64,000 nt of DNA. Origin: Ailanthus altissimus (taxonomy: Eukaryota; Streptophyta; Magnoliopsida; Sapindales; Simaroubaceae). Where the stretch lies: the NCBI GenBank assembly GCA_946807835.1, contig OX327710.1, positions 17,720,501-17,784,500 on the forward strand, given 5' to 3'. The translations under genes were made by a program, and so were the position numbers. The notes under the pieces are model-generated. The model made no database searches. It saw only the letters and a program-made list of their open reading frames with translations, and had not been told where the DNA came from. Positions 25,077 through 35,793 of this stretch are shown piece after piece. Positions within the stretch are counted from its first letter, which is position 1, and each line of letters starts with the position of its first letter.

Positions 25077-26032
25077 CTATTTTGTTAAAAGGTAAAAACA
25101 AAAGGTTAGTTCTAGCTGTATTATTTCTATTACTTTTGAATTGAAAAACATTATTGATACTAACTACTTTTTTATATTGAATGCACAACAGTAAAGAGAA
25201 TTTGATGTTTTATCATAGTGAAAATTAAACGAAATGGTTTACCTATGTTATTTATCATGGCTTGAGATCTACTATCACATTTGGTATCCATGTAGCATCG
25301 AAATCTGCTTTTAGTGTAGAGGATAGAATATTAGACGAAAAGTGATCAAGATTGGCATAAAAAACTTTAGAGGTTTTAATATGTGTAAAAGATAGAAAGA
25401 TGCAGAGGATTGAAAGTAAAATTGGCAAGAAGGTATGATTAGAGAATTTTGAGATTTGATTATTAGAATTTAGAAATAAAAATTTGTAATTTATTAAAAA
25501 AAAGTATTGAATTTATAAATTATAGATAGTTCAATAAATGCCAACTTAGTTGGGATATATTGTAATTATAGTGATCGAAATTTGACTTTTTATTTTTATA
25601 TTTGTATCTAATAATTTCAAATTTGAAATAATATCAACATATTTTTATCTTTAATGGAATTGCAATTTCAATTATAACTTTATGATTATAACACAATTTT
25701 AATCTAATATAATTTTAATTGTTATTGTAATATTTATAATTGTAATTAAAATATTATAAAAAAATAATTTTAATTTTTTAAAAAAATTATTAAAATATCT
25801 AAAAAATTAAATATTTCAAAAAATAAAAATTTTAAAAATAGGCATAAACCAACGTGAACTCGTGCTGGTACTATATGCTGGGCCACAAATGGTGGCCCAA
25901 CACGGCATGGCTACTTGAGTCGTTTTGTATAAGCACGACATTGTAATATGCTGTATCGTCTCATGACGCTATAGAATGTGCCAAGCCGTGCCGCTCATGA
26001 GCTACACGGTTCATTTACCACCTTTATTACAG
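25077..26032. other. AT-rich sequence ending in a hAT-like terminus
   Basis: No gene. The last 190 bases are GC-richer and repetitive (gtgccaagccgtgccgctc) and end just before pseudo-exon 4 of copy C. Confidence 0.35.
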
Positions 26033-26514
26033 CCTTGTCAACAAGAACATTCTTTAAAGCAGTTGAAACTTGGACAAAGGAAATCGTAAAAATGTAGATA
26101 TTAAGATTACTTACCTCTTTTACAAAAGTGATGAACTTTTTAAAAATTTTTTTCTATGTTTGAACGGGATTTGATCCTTAAATATTTTATAAAAATTCAA
26201 TAAAAATATTATACGAGGTGAACCAATTAATATTCACAAATATAATAATTTATAATATCTACATATTAATTATCTTCCTGTTCAACTGGTTCCTTTCCTG
26301 TAGGAGGATGATCGATACGCTGAAATAATAAAAGGTCAGTTGATTTTGGATTGATTTTTTTTCCCTAAAATTTCTTTTGGCAAAGAAATTATTAAGCTAT
26401 GTCTTGCCTGGATCATCTTGTAATTATCCGAAACTTCTTAATGAGATTATGGAAGTGGGGCAATCGAAATTATGGAACCTAATAAAATATAAAAGGTTAA
26501 AGTATTTGTATTAA

Positions 26515-26600
26515 CAGCTCGGTGGTATAAAAACTGGCAATATATTTTACTTCCACTCTAATTGAAGTTTTGAGTTCAAATCCCTCTCTTTTATTTAAAA
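26515..26600 (+). repeat. tRNA-derived SINE-like head
   Basis: It has an A-box-like cagctcggtggtataaaa and a well-preserved B box, gagttcaaatccc (26572-26584), at tRNA-like spacing. It does not fold as an obvious tRNA, so it is read as a SINE head. It lies inside an intron of copy C. Confidence 0.45.
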
Positions 26601-26714
26601 AATAATAATCAAAGGTTAAAACCTTTGCATAGTCTATGTGCAATATTTTTATGATCGAATTAATAATTTTGACAACTTATATCTATAACTATATATATCA
26701 TGCTCCCCAAGACA

Positions 26715-26842
26715 TAGCTCGAGTGGTTGGATCGCTAAGGTGCAATATGCTCGTAGTCACCCGAGTTAAAATCGAGGAATAGCTCGAGTGGTTGGGTCGT
26801 TAAGGTGCAATATGCTCGTAGTCATCCGAGATAAAATAAGAT
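26715..26842 (+). repeat. Tandem pair of 64-bp tRNA-like units
   Basis: Two copies start at 26715 and 26779. They share atagctcgagtggttgg, taaggtgcaatatgctcgta and an atccgag-like end. The first part resembles a tRNA A box (agctcgagtggttgg) and the 3' part a damaged B box (gagttaaaatcg). Likely a duplicated SINE head. Confidence 0.5.
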
Positions 26843-26967
26843 TTGAAGTAAGGAGTTAGGTATTTTAGTGGGTGAGGTTTCTCACTTCCCTCAAAACCTA
26901 TTTATCAGGTATCTATTATTGATAATATTTACTGGAAAAACTTTTAAGAGTTCTTGTTGCTGCCTGG

Positions 26968-27498
26968 TGTCACGCCCCAAATATTCTCAAGCAATTACTC
27001 GAACATTTGGCGCGCGACAGAACCACCAAGGGAGGGCTTAGTCCATTTTGGGTTAAATGGGCTAGAGCTTCTAGAAGGCCCAATGGATTTGGGTTAATGC
27101 CACATGTGTGTGGTAGGTGGGGGAGTTTTCTAGAAAAGGCATATTCCTTTGGATATACTTTGGTAGTTGGCATCTTTTGGAATATCCCTTAGCATATTCT
27201 CCTCTTTAGATTTGGACCCTTGGATTAGAGTAAATCCTAACCGTCCATTGTATATAGCTTTAGCTATAAATAGGTGGAGTTCTCATTTGAGAATTCATCC
27301 TCCAAATTGTAGAAATACTCTTAGCTTGTAAGTGTATAGCTTTGTAATCTCTCTTGAGTAATAAAATACGAGAGCATTCTCTCAAACACTTGGTGTGCTT
27401 CTTCTTCATCTCTTTCTTTAGTTAATTGGGGTCTTGTAGGCTGCTTAGCACTAGCAAGTGTCTAAGGCCGCACGGTTTCGAGAAATCGGATCGTGACA
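26968..27498 (+). mobile_element. Solo LTR inserted in exon 7 of copy C
   Basis: It begins TGTCACGCCCC and ends GATCGTGACA, with inverted TGTCACG/CGTGACA termini. CTGG flanks it on both sides (26964-26967 and 27499-27502); removing one copy restores the exon 7 reading seen in copy B (gctgcctgggttataat). It carries LTR promoter features: ctataaataggtgg (about 27264) and a polyadenylation-type aataaaatac (about 27360). No internal region remains, so it is a solo LTR of 531 bp. Confidence 0.85.
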
Positions 27499-28017
27499 CT
27501 GGGTTATAATCCTCGTATTGCAATTTGCTATATATATATATATATCTACTTTTGCAGAAACTTACTTTAATTTGCTTTTATGAACATTGCATTGAGCTAA
27601 TTTAACTAATATAAAATCCTACTTGTTTTGGACAACAGAATTACACAGCAACCTGTTCAGTGATGTATTGGATATTAAAATTGTTGCAGGTGTAAATATA
27701 TATGTGTGTTTATATATTAAAGTGACCTTTATACATTGGTAGGTTATGCAACGTTGTTTAGCTACTGATATGCCAATTGTGGATCCTTACAATACCATTG
27801 TTTTCTCCTGCCTTTGAGATTCCGGTGGGCGGCGTGGTAACTGCATACGACACGTGGCTGTTTGGCCTGTAGAAAGGGCGGCGAAAGATTACATAAAAGG
27901 GAGATGTAGGCACAAATTGGAATGTCGACCAGCTTGTTCTTTGTTGCATTTTGGGTGTAACGGCGGGAATACTTGGCCTTGGTGGAGGATTCATTGTTGG
28001 AGATGGCTGTACCTCAG

Positions 28018-28402
28018 TTTTTTTTTTCATAGTTTCCTCAAGGTTTTTAAGATTTTCTTTTTTTTAAATAATATTATGCTCTCCAAATTGGAATGCAGAA
28101 TTTGTATTTCAATTAATTTTTTTTTAGGTTTGTTTTCATTAAATGCGGTGGTCGTAATCTATAGAATACAAAATGTGATACCCTATTTTGTATATACAAA
28201 TTTTTTTAATCCAAATTTTATAAATGCAATTATATTTTTTAAATGATTTTTGACTTTATTGTTACATAGTTGTATTAGTGACTAAAGTAGTTACATTATC
28301 AGTATTTACTAGCTTTATTATTTCACCATTAATATGATCATTACATAATTAATGTGCTAATTACATAATCAATATTGTAATTGCATTGTCATGTATCAAT
28401 AT
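28018..28402. other. AT-rich remainder of intron 9 of copy C
   Basis: No gene. Poly-T and AT-rich sequence with repeated attacataatcaat-like phrases, up to the left end of the MULE. Confidence 0.4.
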
Positions 28403-28825
28403 TTTTTAAATAATAAGTCTATTTGTCCTGAAAATAAAGATCCGCAATGTACCCCGAATTAAGCCTCCACGTGCTAGTTATATCTAACATTTATTACTTT
28501 TAATGACCCCACACAATGACCCACACAAATTTTTTTAACAATAATACTCTTTTTGTCTTTTTCGTTTGCGTTGCATTTTAAAAAAAAAAGATAATTTCGT
28601 TAAAGAGAGAGAACATTGCAGCGGACAAAATTCCAGCCAAATCTTTGAACTATCGACAGTAAAAAAAATACAAGACATAAAGGCTCTAACTCCTTTTACA
28701 TGGGTTTCTGCCCCTTGAGAGAAACAGGAACTGCATGAAAGACTGGATGTAAGGTCTCGTTTGTGTTGATTAAAGCCTTTAAAGTTTAAAGGCTTAAATT
28801 TTACATATTTTCAATGCTTGATCAT

Positions 28826-29700
28826 TGTTTTTATTAAAAATTGGTGATTTAATAATTTTGTATGAATAAGAATTAAAATGAATATCAAGAGAAGAATTAT
28901 TATGAAGTCAAATATATATTAAGTGTACAAAGGAGGAGCAAAACGGAAGAAAAAAGAATTAATACTGTTCATGCGGTAGTACTGTTTATAGTGAGTACGG
29001 TTGCGCGCGGCAGCGGTATTGTTTATGACATTACTGTTTACGCGGCAACTTTAGGATATTTTCCGTTTTGGCTCAATTAACTTCTTTAAGTGGGATTAGG
29101 ACTACTACAAGCATGGACTCTTATTCCAACTAGGTTTAGAGTTTTTAAGGGTGTTTTATTCATTATATAAACCCTTCTAAACACAAGAGAAAGACAAGCA
29201 TCTAAGATTTTAAAATGTAACCATAAGAGAGAATAGAGGAGTCAGGTAGGCACTAAGTGCGTGGTGCAGTAGGGTGTAACCTTTGGAAAGTATTTTTTCT
29301 TTAGGTTCTTTGAGTGAATAAAAGAGAAACACCATAGATTCTTTTTGGCTTAGATACTTAGGCTATTCTTGTGTTCCTTGTAAAATTCTCTTATGAGGAG
29401 ATACTAAGAGGTGTTAGGGAGTCATGATGATCAAGGGTAGATACTTAGAGGTCTTTATGAGAAATACTAAGGGGTCTTGTGGGATCATTGATGATGTAAG
29501 AAAATACTTAGTGATTTATTTCAATAATAAGAAGTTGGATCATGGATCCTCCGTGGACATAGGCAATTTTGAGCCGAACCACATATATCTTGTGTCTTGA
29601 TGATTGGTTTGTTTTCTTTATTTTTATTGGTGTGTCAATCTTATATGTTCTTTATTATGGTATCAAGTTATAGTTTTCCGCTATGCATAGAGTAAAAGGG
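28826..29700 (+). repeat. Copia 5' LTR fragment A inside the MULE
   Basis: It begins TGTTTTTATTAAAAATTGGTGATT, similar in style to other Copia LTR starts in the window. It contains gtgaataaaagagaaacacc, repeated actaagaggt phrases and ccgaaccacatatatcttgtg, and is followed by a primer-site-like atggtatcaagtta (29657-29670). The internal coding region is missing. Homologous to fragment B (31335-31910). Confidence 0.65.
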
Positions 29701-30662
29701 GTATCAAGGTTGTGGCTTAGTTGATGCCATAGGGGTGTTAAATTGAAGTGCATGATATGATATCTGCAACAATTTTGACTTATTGTTACTTGATCACTTT
29801 TTTAACTTATTACTACTTGATCATTTTTTCGGCCTTAAAGCCTTAAAATCTTTTTATTAATTAATAAATCTATTCGACTGCAGGAATATGAACAATTGTC
29901 CAATTAATATTTTCTATTATATTTTAAAATCAATCATATTAAATAATAAATAAAAATGAATAATGATATAAATTTTAAAGTATGTAAATTTCAGGGGAAA
30001 AAAATCAATAACACATCAATTCAAAGTAAGCATAAATAATCTAAATTTAAATTACTCAAAAAGAATTAAAAATATTCTTTTTTTAAAAAGAATTAAAAAT
30101 ATAATCAACATCTCTATCATTTTATTAAAGTAATTATTGAAAACTTGTATATGGAAATCCTTCGTAAGTAATCCTTGATGAACATAAGGCGCATTATTAG
30201 CACGTCAGGGGATTGTTTGTTGTTGCTATTGTGAAAAAAAAATCAAGATGCTGAAAATAAAAAAGAGATGGACATAAATAAATTAATAAATTAAATTACA
30301 TTTAAGGTGTAAGAATCATAGCTCAAATGATGATAAATATCACTATCAATCAATTGCTTTGGGTAAGAATATACATATGAAAATAGTAAAACATATCTCA
30401 AACAAAAAAATTAGTGTAAACTATAACAAAATAGCAATAAGTTTAGTTACACAAGGCATATACTATTACTGTATTCCTCTCTTGTGTTGAAATTTCATTA
30501 GGCACTTTAAAAAATGATGGACCACTTGTTTGTAGATTCTACAAATTTAGTATGAAAAATTAAAAATATATAAATAGTTTGAAAGGTAACATATTTAAGT
30601 ATTTTCTTTGATATACTTACCCTGGAACTTCTATGAAATAAAATTTTATTTTTCTTAAGCCT

Positions 30663-32085
30663 TTATTTTTTAAAAATTATAGACTGCTTTCTTTTATAAG
30701 GTGGATGACCTTTACCTCGAATTGTTATTGGATTAACTATGTTTTGGGTCTCAAATATTGTACCATCAATATTAGTGATACAACTTTTAAGAACAAGAAA
30801 AGTTGATTGGTTGCCTTTATTACTCACTTTCTTTGGTAATTCATTTAATGCATTATAGATCCAATCTAGCACATGATTATAATTCTTTTTCATCCTTTTG
30901 AGCTATATCTGCAACCTTAGTAAACGTAGTACACATTTTTTTATATTGCATTTTTCAACTGTAGAACTCTATGCATCATAACTAATTTTTATTTTAATGT
31001 GACATCTTCGCACATCTTTTCTCCATCTTTGTAAAATATACTTCTTTGAAAGTAAAATTATATCATTGCGTGTTAACACTAGAATAGCATCTCTGCAAAT
31101 TATTCCTCTAAATTCAAATATTTTACAACTACAATTAACTTTAAACTCTTCTTTTTGTAACGAGACTTTAAAATAAGTTTTCTTTTACCTTCTCCAATTA
31201 TGACATCTTCTCTAATTTCATATTCTTAACCCAGAATATAAATTAATTCACAATATATTTCACTTATTAACTCTTGTTGAAATTTTTGAAACTTGTTAAT
31301 TGTGTAAATCTCTCGAATTTGCCTGTTTGTTTCCCTATATTAGGATGTAACCTTTGAGGGTGTCTTTATTTTTGAGTGAATAAAAGGAGCACTATAGATC
31401 TTTTTGTTAGTGTTCAGGCAATTCTTGTATTCCTTGTATTAAATCTCTTGTGGGATAGGAAATGCTAAGAGGTCTTGTAAAGATCATGGTGATCTAGAGA
31501 GATATTTAGAGGTCTACAATGAGAGATACTAAGAGGTCTTATATGATCATGGTGATGTAAGAAGATACTTAGTGATCTAATTAATAAAAGAAGCTGGATC
31601 ATGAATCTCCCGTGGATGTAAGCGTTTTGACCGAATCACGTATATCTTGTGTCTTATGGTTTATTTATTTATCTTTATTGATGTGTTAATTTTGTATGTT
31701 CTTGATTATTTGTGAGTTATTTCTTCTGCACACGTAAGGAGTTTCTTTGGAGAACACATCAAAGAAAATCCTATGAGAATGGTATTAATGGTAAAGCTAA
31801 TGTCATTGAGAGATTGGTGCTAAGACTGATTTTCCCTCAATAAACTAATATCAGAGTTATGCTTTAGTTGATGTCAAAGTGGTGTCAAATTAAAGAGCAT
31901 AGCTTAATACTATAACATAAACATTTTATCAACACTTTCAAATAACATCCCAACCTTTGGTTTATCTAAATTTTGTTCTAGATCATCTACAATATCAATA
32001 TCTTTAACTTTTACAACATTATCCTCAAAGTCATCAATTTCATTAAATTCTTTCAAATTTTCAACTTCATGAATTTTATTTAAGT
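30663..32085 (-). pseudogene. FAR1/FHY3-type MULE transposase remnant
   Basis: Minus-strand reading in order from the right: an acidic N-terminal part ending DKPKVGMLFESVDK (32085-31930), then a Copia LTR interruption. Next (31320-31150) comes KFQKFQQELISEIYCE and YEIREDVIIGEGKRK. A SWIM-finger-like segment at 31165-31085 reads CSCKIFEFRGIICRD, with Asp where the family has His, followed by YILQRWRKDVRRCHIKIK. The C-terminal ALNELPKK and NPITIRGKGHPPYKRKQS lie at 30890-30663. These are hallmarks of the FAR1-related transposase family. Stops, a frameshift and the insertion make it inactive. Confidence 0.8.
31335..31910 (+). repeat. Copia 5' LTR fragment B inside the transposase remnant
   Basis: It parallels fragment A: gatgtaacctttg, gagtgaataaaag, ctaagaggtctt, gatgtaagaagatacttagtgat, ggatcatgaatctcccgtgg, then a primer-site-like aatatcagagttatg (about 31848). 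Same orientation as A, opposite to the transposase it interrupts. Confidence 0.65.
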
Positions 32086-32770
32086 TATTCGTTCCTATAT
32101 AATAAAGTCAACATTTAACAAATCTAAGAATTAAAAATTAAAAAAATGATATCGCTAAACAAAAATAAATTATAAAAACAAAAGAAACGAGGAACCAGTT
32201 ATAAATAATTACTTATTATAATGAATATATTTTTTAATTATTATACAAAATCAATTGTTTGGATGCAACGCATATTTGTGAAATCAAAAAAATAAAATTA
32301 AGACAAATTTTAAAATAATGTTCTTTGCTAATATTTTATATATCTAATATGAATAATTACATATATAAATAATTATATTTTTTATGGTTTACTAGAGATC
32401 AAAATATATTATAATAAAAATATGATACTAACATTATTTGAAAAATTGTTGTTTATCATTGTTGCCACCGATTTCAATCAGTAGTTTTGTAAAAAATCAG
32501 AAAAAGGGTGCAAGAGAAAGACAAAACAAGAAACATAAACAAGAGAGGCAAAAAGAGTGTTATTGTTAAAACTTTTTGTTGTGGGGCATAATTTATTACA
32601 AACCTTCTCATTGTTAAATGCAATAAGTCTCTAAGTATAGACTTTTACCTTTTTTGTGTGGAGCCATTAAAAGTAACAAATGTTAGATATAGCTAGCACG
32701 TGAGGCTTAATTCGGGATACATTCGGGATCTTTATTTTTGAGACAAGCAGATTTATTGTTTTTAAAAAAA

Positions 32771-34267
32771 GTTAGTTTAGATGCGAAAGAAAATTTTACT
32801 TACTAAACATTACTTTAGTCTCGTATTTTTACTCAAAACTTAAATAATTATAAGTGCAAAGTGCATTATAATAACTATCTAAGTTATAAGCTACACCCAT
32901 AAAACTTATGACACGGTATGTTATTCAATTATCTAATATTTTTATCATTATCCTTTTTATTTATTATGAATCACAAATCAATATTTAAGGAAAACCTCGT
33001 AAAAAAAAGAACTTTGAATAAACTAATGGTTCTTATGACTTTTAAATCTTTATAGTTTAGTGAAATTGATTGAAAAATTTTTATAATTTTAAAAAAATTT
33101 AAAACATCTCCCTTCATTAGTGTTTGTCATTTGTTTAGATGAATTTAAAGGTATTTTTATATATTTAAGTGTATAGAACACGCGGCACAATTTTACTAAA
33201 ATATATGACATAAATTAATTAATTTAATTTTTAACAATGAAAAAGTAAAATAGCATTTTTATTTAAATCACATTTAATAAATACTCTTTTATTCTTCTTT
33301 AATTCTCACCATCTCCCGAAATTGAAAAGTTGAAGAATCTAAAATCCCTTCAGTTCTGCCCTCCATCACCTCCATCCCCTCTTCCTCCTATCTCTTCAAC
33401 TTTCTGATAATTTGATGGAGAAATGGGGTTGTGTTCCCGTAATCACCGTTCATTAATCCCATCTCTAGCCCGTCATCAACGACCCTATAATATCTGTTTA
33501 CTGTTTTAGCATTTCATTATCTTGTTATTTTTGTGTATGCTAGCATCAAATTATGATACCCCTTCGTATTCACTATCAATTTCAAATCATAAATAGCATT
33601 ACAGTCAATGGCAGATGAATCACAAGTTAAAATATAGTTGGTAACAGTGGCAAATGTTACTGTTGGGTTAGCTGAAAGTTGTCTTAATTTTCGAAAATAA
33701 ATTAAAATATTCTCACCAGCCAAGTTAAAATATAGTTTTTTTTTTTGAGAAAAGCATGGCAAATGTTCAATCAACAACTTCTTTTTTATTTCTAGAGTGG
33801 TGTTTGGCAAGTGAAAAAATGAAGAAAAATAAACAGTGGTTGTTCTTCCTTTTGTTATTTGTTTTTATGTTTTTTATTTTATTTTTATTTAAAAAAAAAG
33901 TAATTTTAGTGGAGCGGTGAGACTTCTTATTTGGTATGCTATTCATCCAAGTTTGAATCTTGATAGTTATATTTATTATTAGACTTTTTTTGTTTCTTTT
34001 TGTAGTTAGGGTTATAGGCAAAATGATCGTTGCAAAATTTTTAAATTAATTCATTAAAATTTTTAATTCAATCAAGGGTAAAATAATAATTACACTCTTT
34101 TTAATAAAAATTCTGTTAAAATAAATGATAGACTCCAAGATGTTTTAATTTTTTTTTATAATTATGAAGATTTTTTAATTAATTTCGCTAAACCATAGTG
34201 TCTGGAAGTCATAAACCCTAAACTAACACAATCAGAATTGACACTTCTGCAATGCATTTTCGTTTCC
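32771..34267. other. AT-rich remainder of intron 9 of copy C, with a SINE-like piece
   Basis: No gene. Around 33900-33975 a tRNA-like head is visible: agtggagcggtgagac as an A box and caagtttgaatcttg (33948-33962) as a B box. The rest is AT-rich. Confidence 0.4.
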
Positions 34268-34514
34268 TCGACAATGACGGCCTTAGATAGAATATTACCT
34301 TCTAAAACGTTTTCCATTCCCTTATGGTACGGTAATTCATTTAATTAGCTCATTTAATTAACTCTCTGGTTTTTATTTATTTGTTTATTTTGCATGAGCT
34401 GAATCTACACGTACACTCGTCATTCGAAAATTTGATGAAATTAAAGCTGCATACATCTTTGGTAGCGCCCGTAGTTGGTGGGTTTAATGTGATGACAAGA
34501 CTGATCAAATAACT

Positions 34515-34705
34515 ATGAGCCAATAGGGAGAGCATCTCTAGACTCCAATGATCTTTGTTAATTCAGCTGCTTCAGCCTCTAGCTAAGCTCATTATTTATT
34601 CAACTATTAGTCAATAGGGAGAGCATCTCTAGACTCTAATAATCTTCGTTCTCCGCTGCTCTAGCCGCTAGCTAAGCTCATTATTCATTCATTAATTGGC
34701 ATTCT
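34515..34705 (+). repeat. Direct repeat within pseudo-exon 11 of copy C
   Basis: A block beginning caatagggagagcatctcta and running on to gctaagctcattattcattc-like text occurs twice, at about 34522 and 34613, about 91 bp apart. It duplicates the exon 11 segment that corresponds to GRASLIIF and adds to the damage of copy C. Confidence 0.6.
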
Positions 34706-34851
34706 AACTAGAAATAGTATTCATACACTCTGCCTAAACCATGGTTTTTTGTTTTTTTTTTTTGGGTGGGGGTTAAATATTTACAGGTGGAATTAGCTTA
34801 GCGGAAATGATCATGGGAATACACGGGATTTTATGGCCTTTGTTCATATAA

Positions 34852-35133
34852 AGCATAAAATAGCTTTGTGTGTGTGTGTGTTTTTTTATAATTGTTTTCA
34901 ATGTTACCACAAGATTTATGGAGTTTCCATGTTGGAAATTACTAGTGAGCCAAGATATGGAATATTTTGTGATGACTTAGTTTCTTAAATATGTCTGTTA
35001 GTTTACAAAACTTAAGAATAAAAGTTATTAGCATAATTATAGGAGAAAGATGTGTTTATGTAATCAAGCTATATTCTATGAATCTCTTATAATACATAAG
35101 AAAGATTACTATATCTAAGGGGATTATAACATA
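34852..35133. other. Intergenic, no gene seen
   Basis: Contains a TG microsatellite at 34868-34881. Otherwise unremarkable AT-rich sequence. Confidence 0.4.
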
Positions 35134-35379
35134 TGTTGGACCTATTTCGAACAGGTTTGATTAGTTCAAGCACCAATAGCTCAATTTCTTCATTTAATTG
35201 GAGAAAGTTCGTACAAGTGAGCCTATAAACTTAAGACGAGTTTGATTGCTTCCCAAATTCATCGTCAAACAAGTATCCTGTTTTTATTGATTCGTAACCT
35301 CCATAAACGAGCATAGAGATCATGAAAATGTAGGAAAAAAAGGATCAAAACTATAAATTTAAGTTTAATTTTATAGAAA

Positions 35380-35605
35380 ATGCCATTTTGGTCTCTATTT
35401 TTATGAATATATACCAACATAATTCTCACTTCTTCAATATATACCATGTTAGTCCATATCGAGATATTTTTGGTAATTTTTTATTACTATTTTTGTCTTT
35501 GACCAACTACAATTTTCATCCTAATATGGTATATATTGGGCAAACGAAGACTAAGTTAGTATATATTTATAAAATTAGGGACCAAACTAACATTTTTAAT
35601 AAATT
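35380..35605. repeat. MITE-like inverted repeat inside the gypsy LTR
   Basis: Left arm cattttggtctctattttta-tgaatatatacc (35383-35415) is the near-reverse complement of tagtatatatttataaaattagggaccaaac (35556-35586). The right LTR lacks this segment, so it inserted after the element arrived. Confidence 0.6.
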
Positions 35606-35793
35606 TAATTGCCAAGTTCTATTTAAACATAAAAGAGGAGTTTTCAAAAGAGTAGACGATTCTCACTAAAACTCTTCTACTAATTAATAATAGAATGAAA
35701 TCTTTAAAAGAAAGTAAATAGTTTTAATTATAGTTCAATTGAAATACATATCTATGTTATTACATATTAGGAAGGATTGAAATCTTACCGTAC

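Larger units (their letters stand above)
21930..26030. mobile_element. hAT-type DNA transposon remnant in intron 3 of copy C
   Basis: The body carries hAT transposase debris (22210-23210). The right end (about 25840-26030) has the GC-rich, ccacctttatta-ending sequence often seen at hAT termini, and stops just before pseudo-exon 4. The left end near 21930 (gggtgtttataaaatggcaac) is only a guess. This insertion would explain the 4.4-kb intron 3. A Copia LTR is nested in it. Confidence 0.45.
28403..32770 (-). mobile_element. Mutator-like (FAR1-type) DNA transposon with terminal inverted repeats
   Basis: The left end (28403-28515) and right end (32657-32770) are inverted repeats of about 110 bp. 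The block accccgaattaagcctcc-acgtgctag at the left reads as the reverse complement of ctagcacgtgaggcttaattcgggat at the right, and the pairing continues through tatatctaacattt and ttacttttaatg. Inside lies a minus-strand FAR1/FHY3-like transposase remnant, interrupted by two Copia LTR fragments. The element accounts for about 4.4 kb of the 6.3-kb intron 9 of copy C. I could not confirm a 9-bp target duplication. Confidence 0.8.
21500..34851 (+). pseudogene. TauE/SafE copy C, exploded pseudogene
   Basis: Fragments in the correct order match the family exons: exon 3 (21500-21608, [13 protein letters not shown]), exon 4 (26033-26093), exon 5 (26304-26334), possibly a trace of exon 6 near 26460-26500, and exon 7 (26909-26967 plus 27503 to about 27529, split by a solo LTR). 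Exon 8 is intact (27639-27689, NYTATCSVMYWILKLLQ). Exon 9 (27819-28017) has deletions, a stop and both splice sites damaged (acceptor ttgag, donor cag-tt). Exon 10 (about 34268-34331), exon 11 (about 34468-34560) and exon 12 (34786-34851) follow. Exons 1 and 2 were not found. Introns 3, 7 and 9 are expanded by transposons. It cannot encode a working transporter. Confidence 0.85.

Noticed and set aside
26715..26842. tRNA gene
   Set aside because: A- and B-box-like strings are present but no cloverleaf with paired acceptor and anticodon stems can be drawn; a SINE-type repeat fits better.
26970..27192. Overlapping open frames of about 61-67 codons on both strands
   Set aside because: They lie inside the solo LTR, which is non-coding regulatory sequence.
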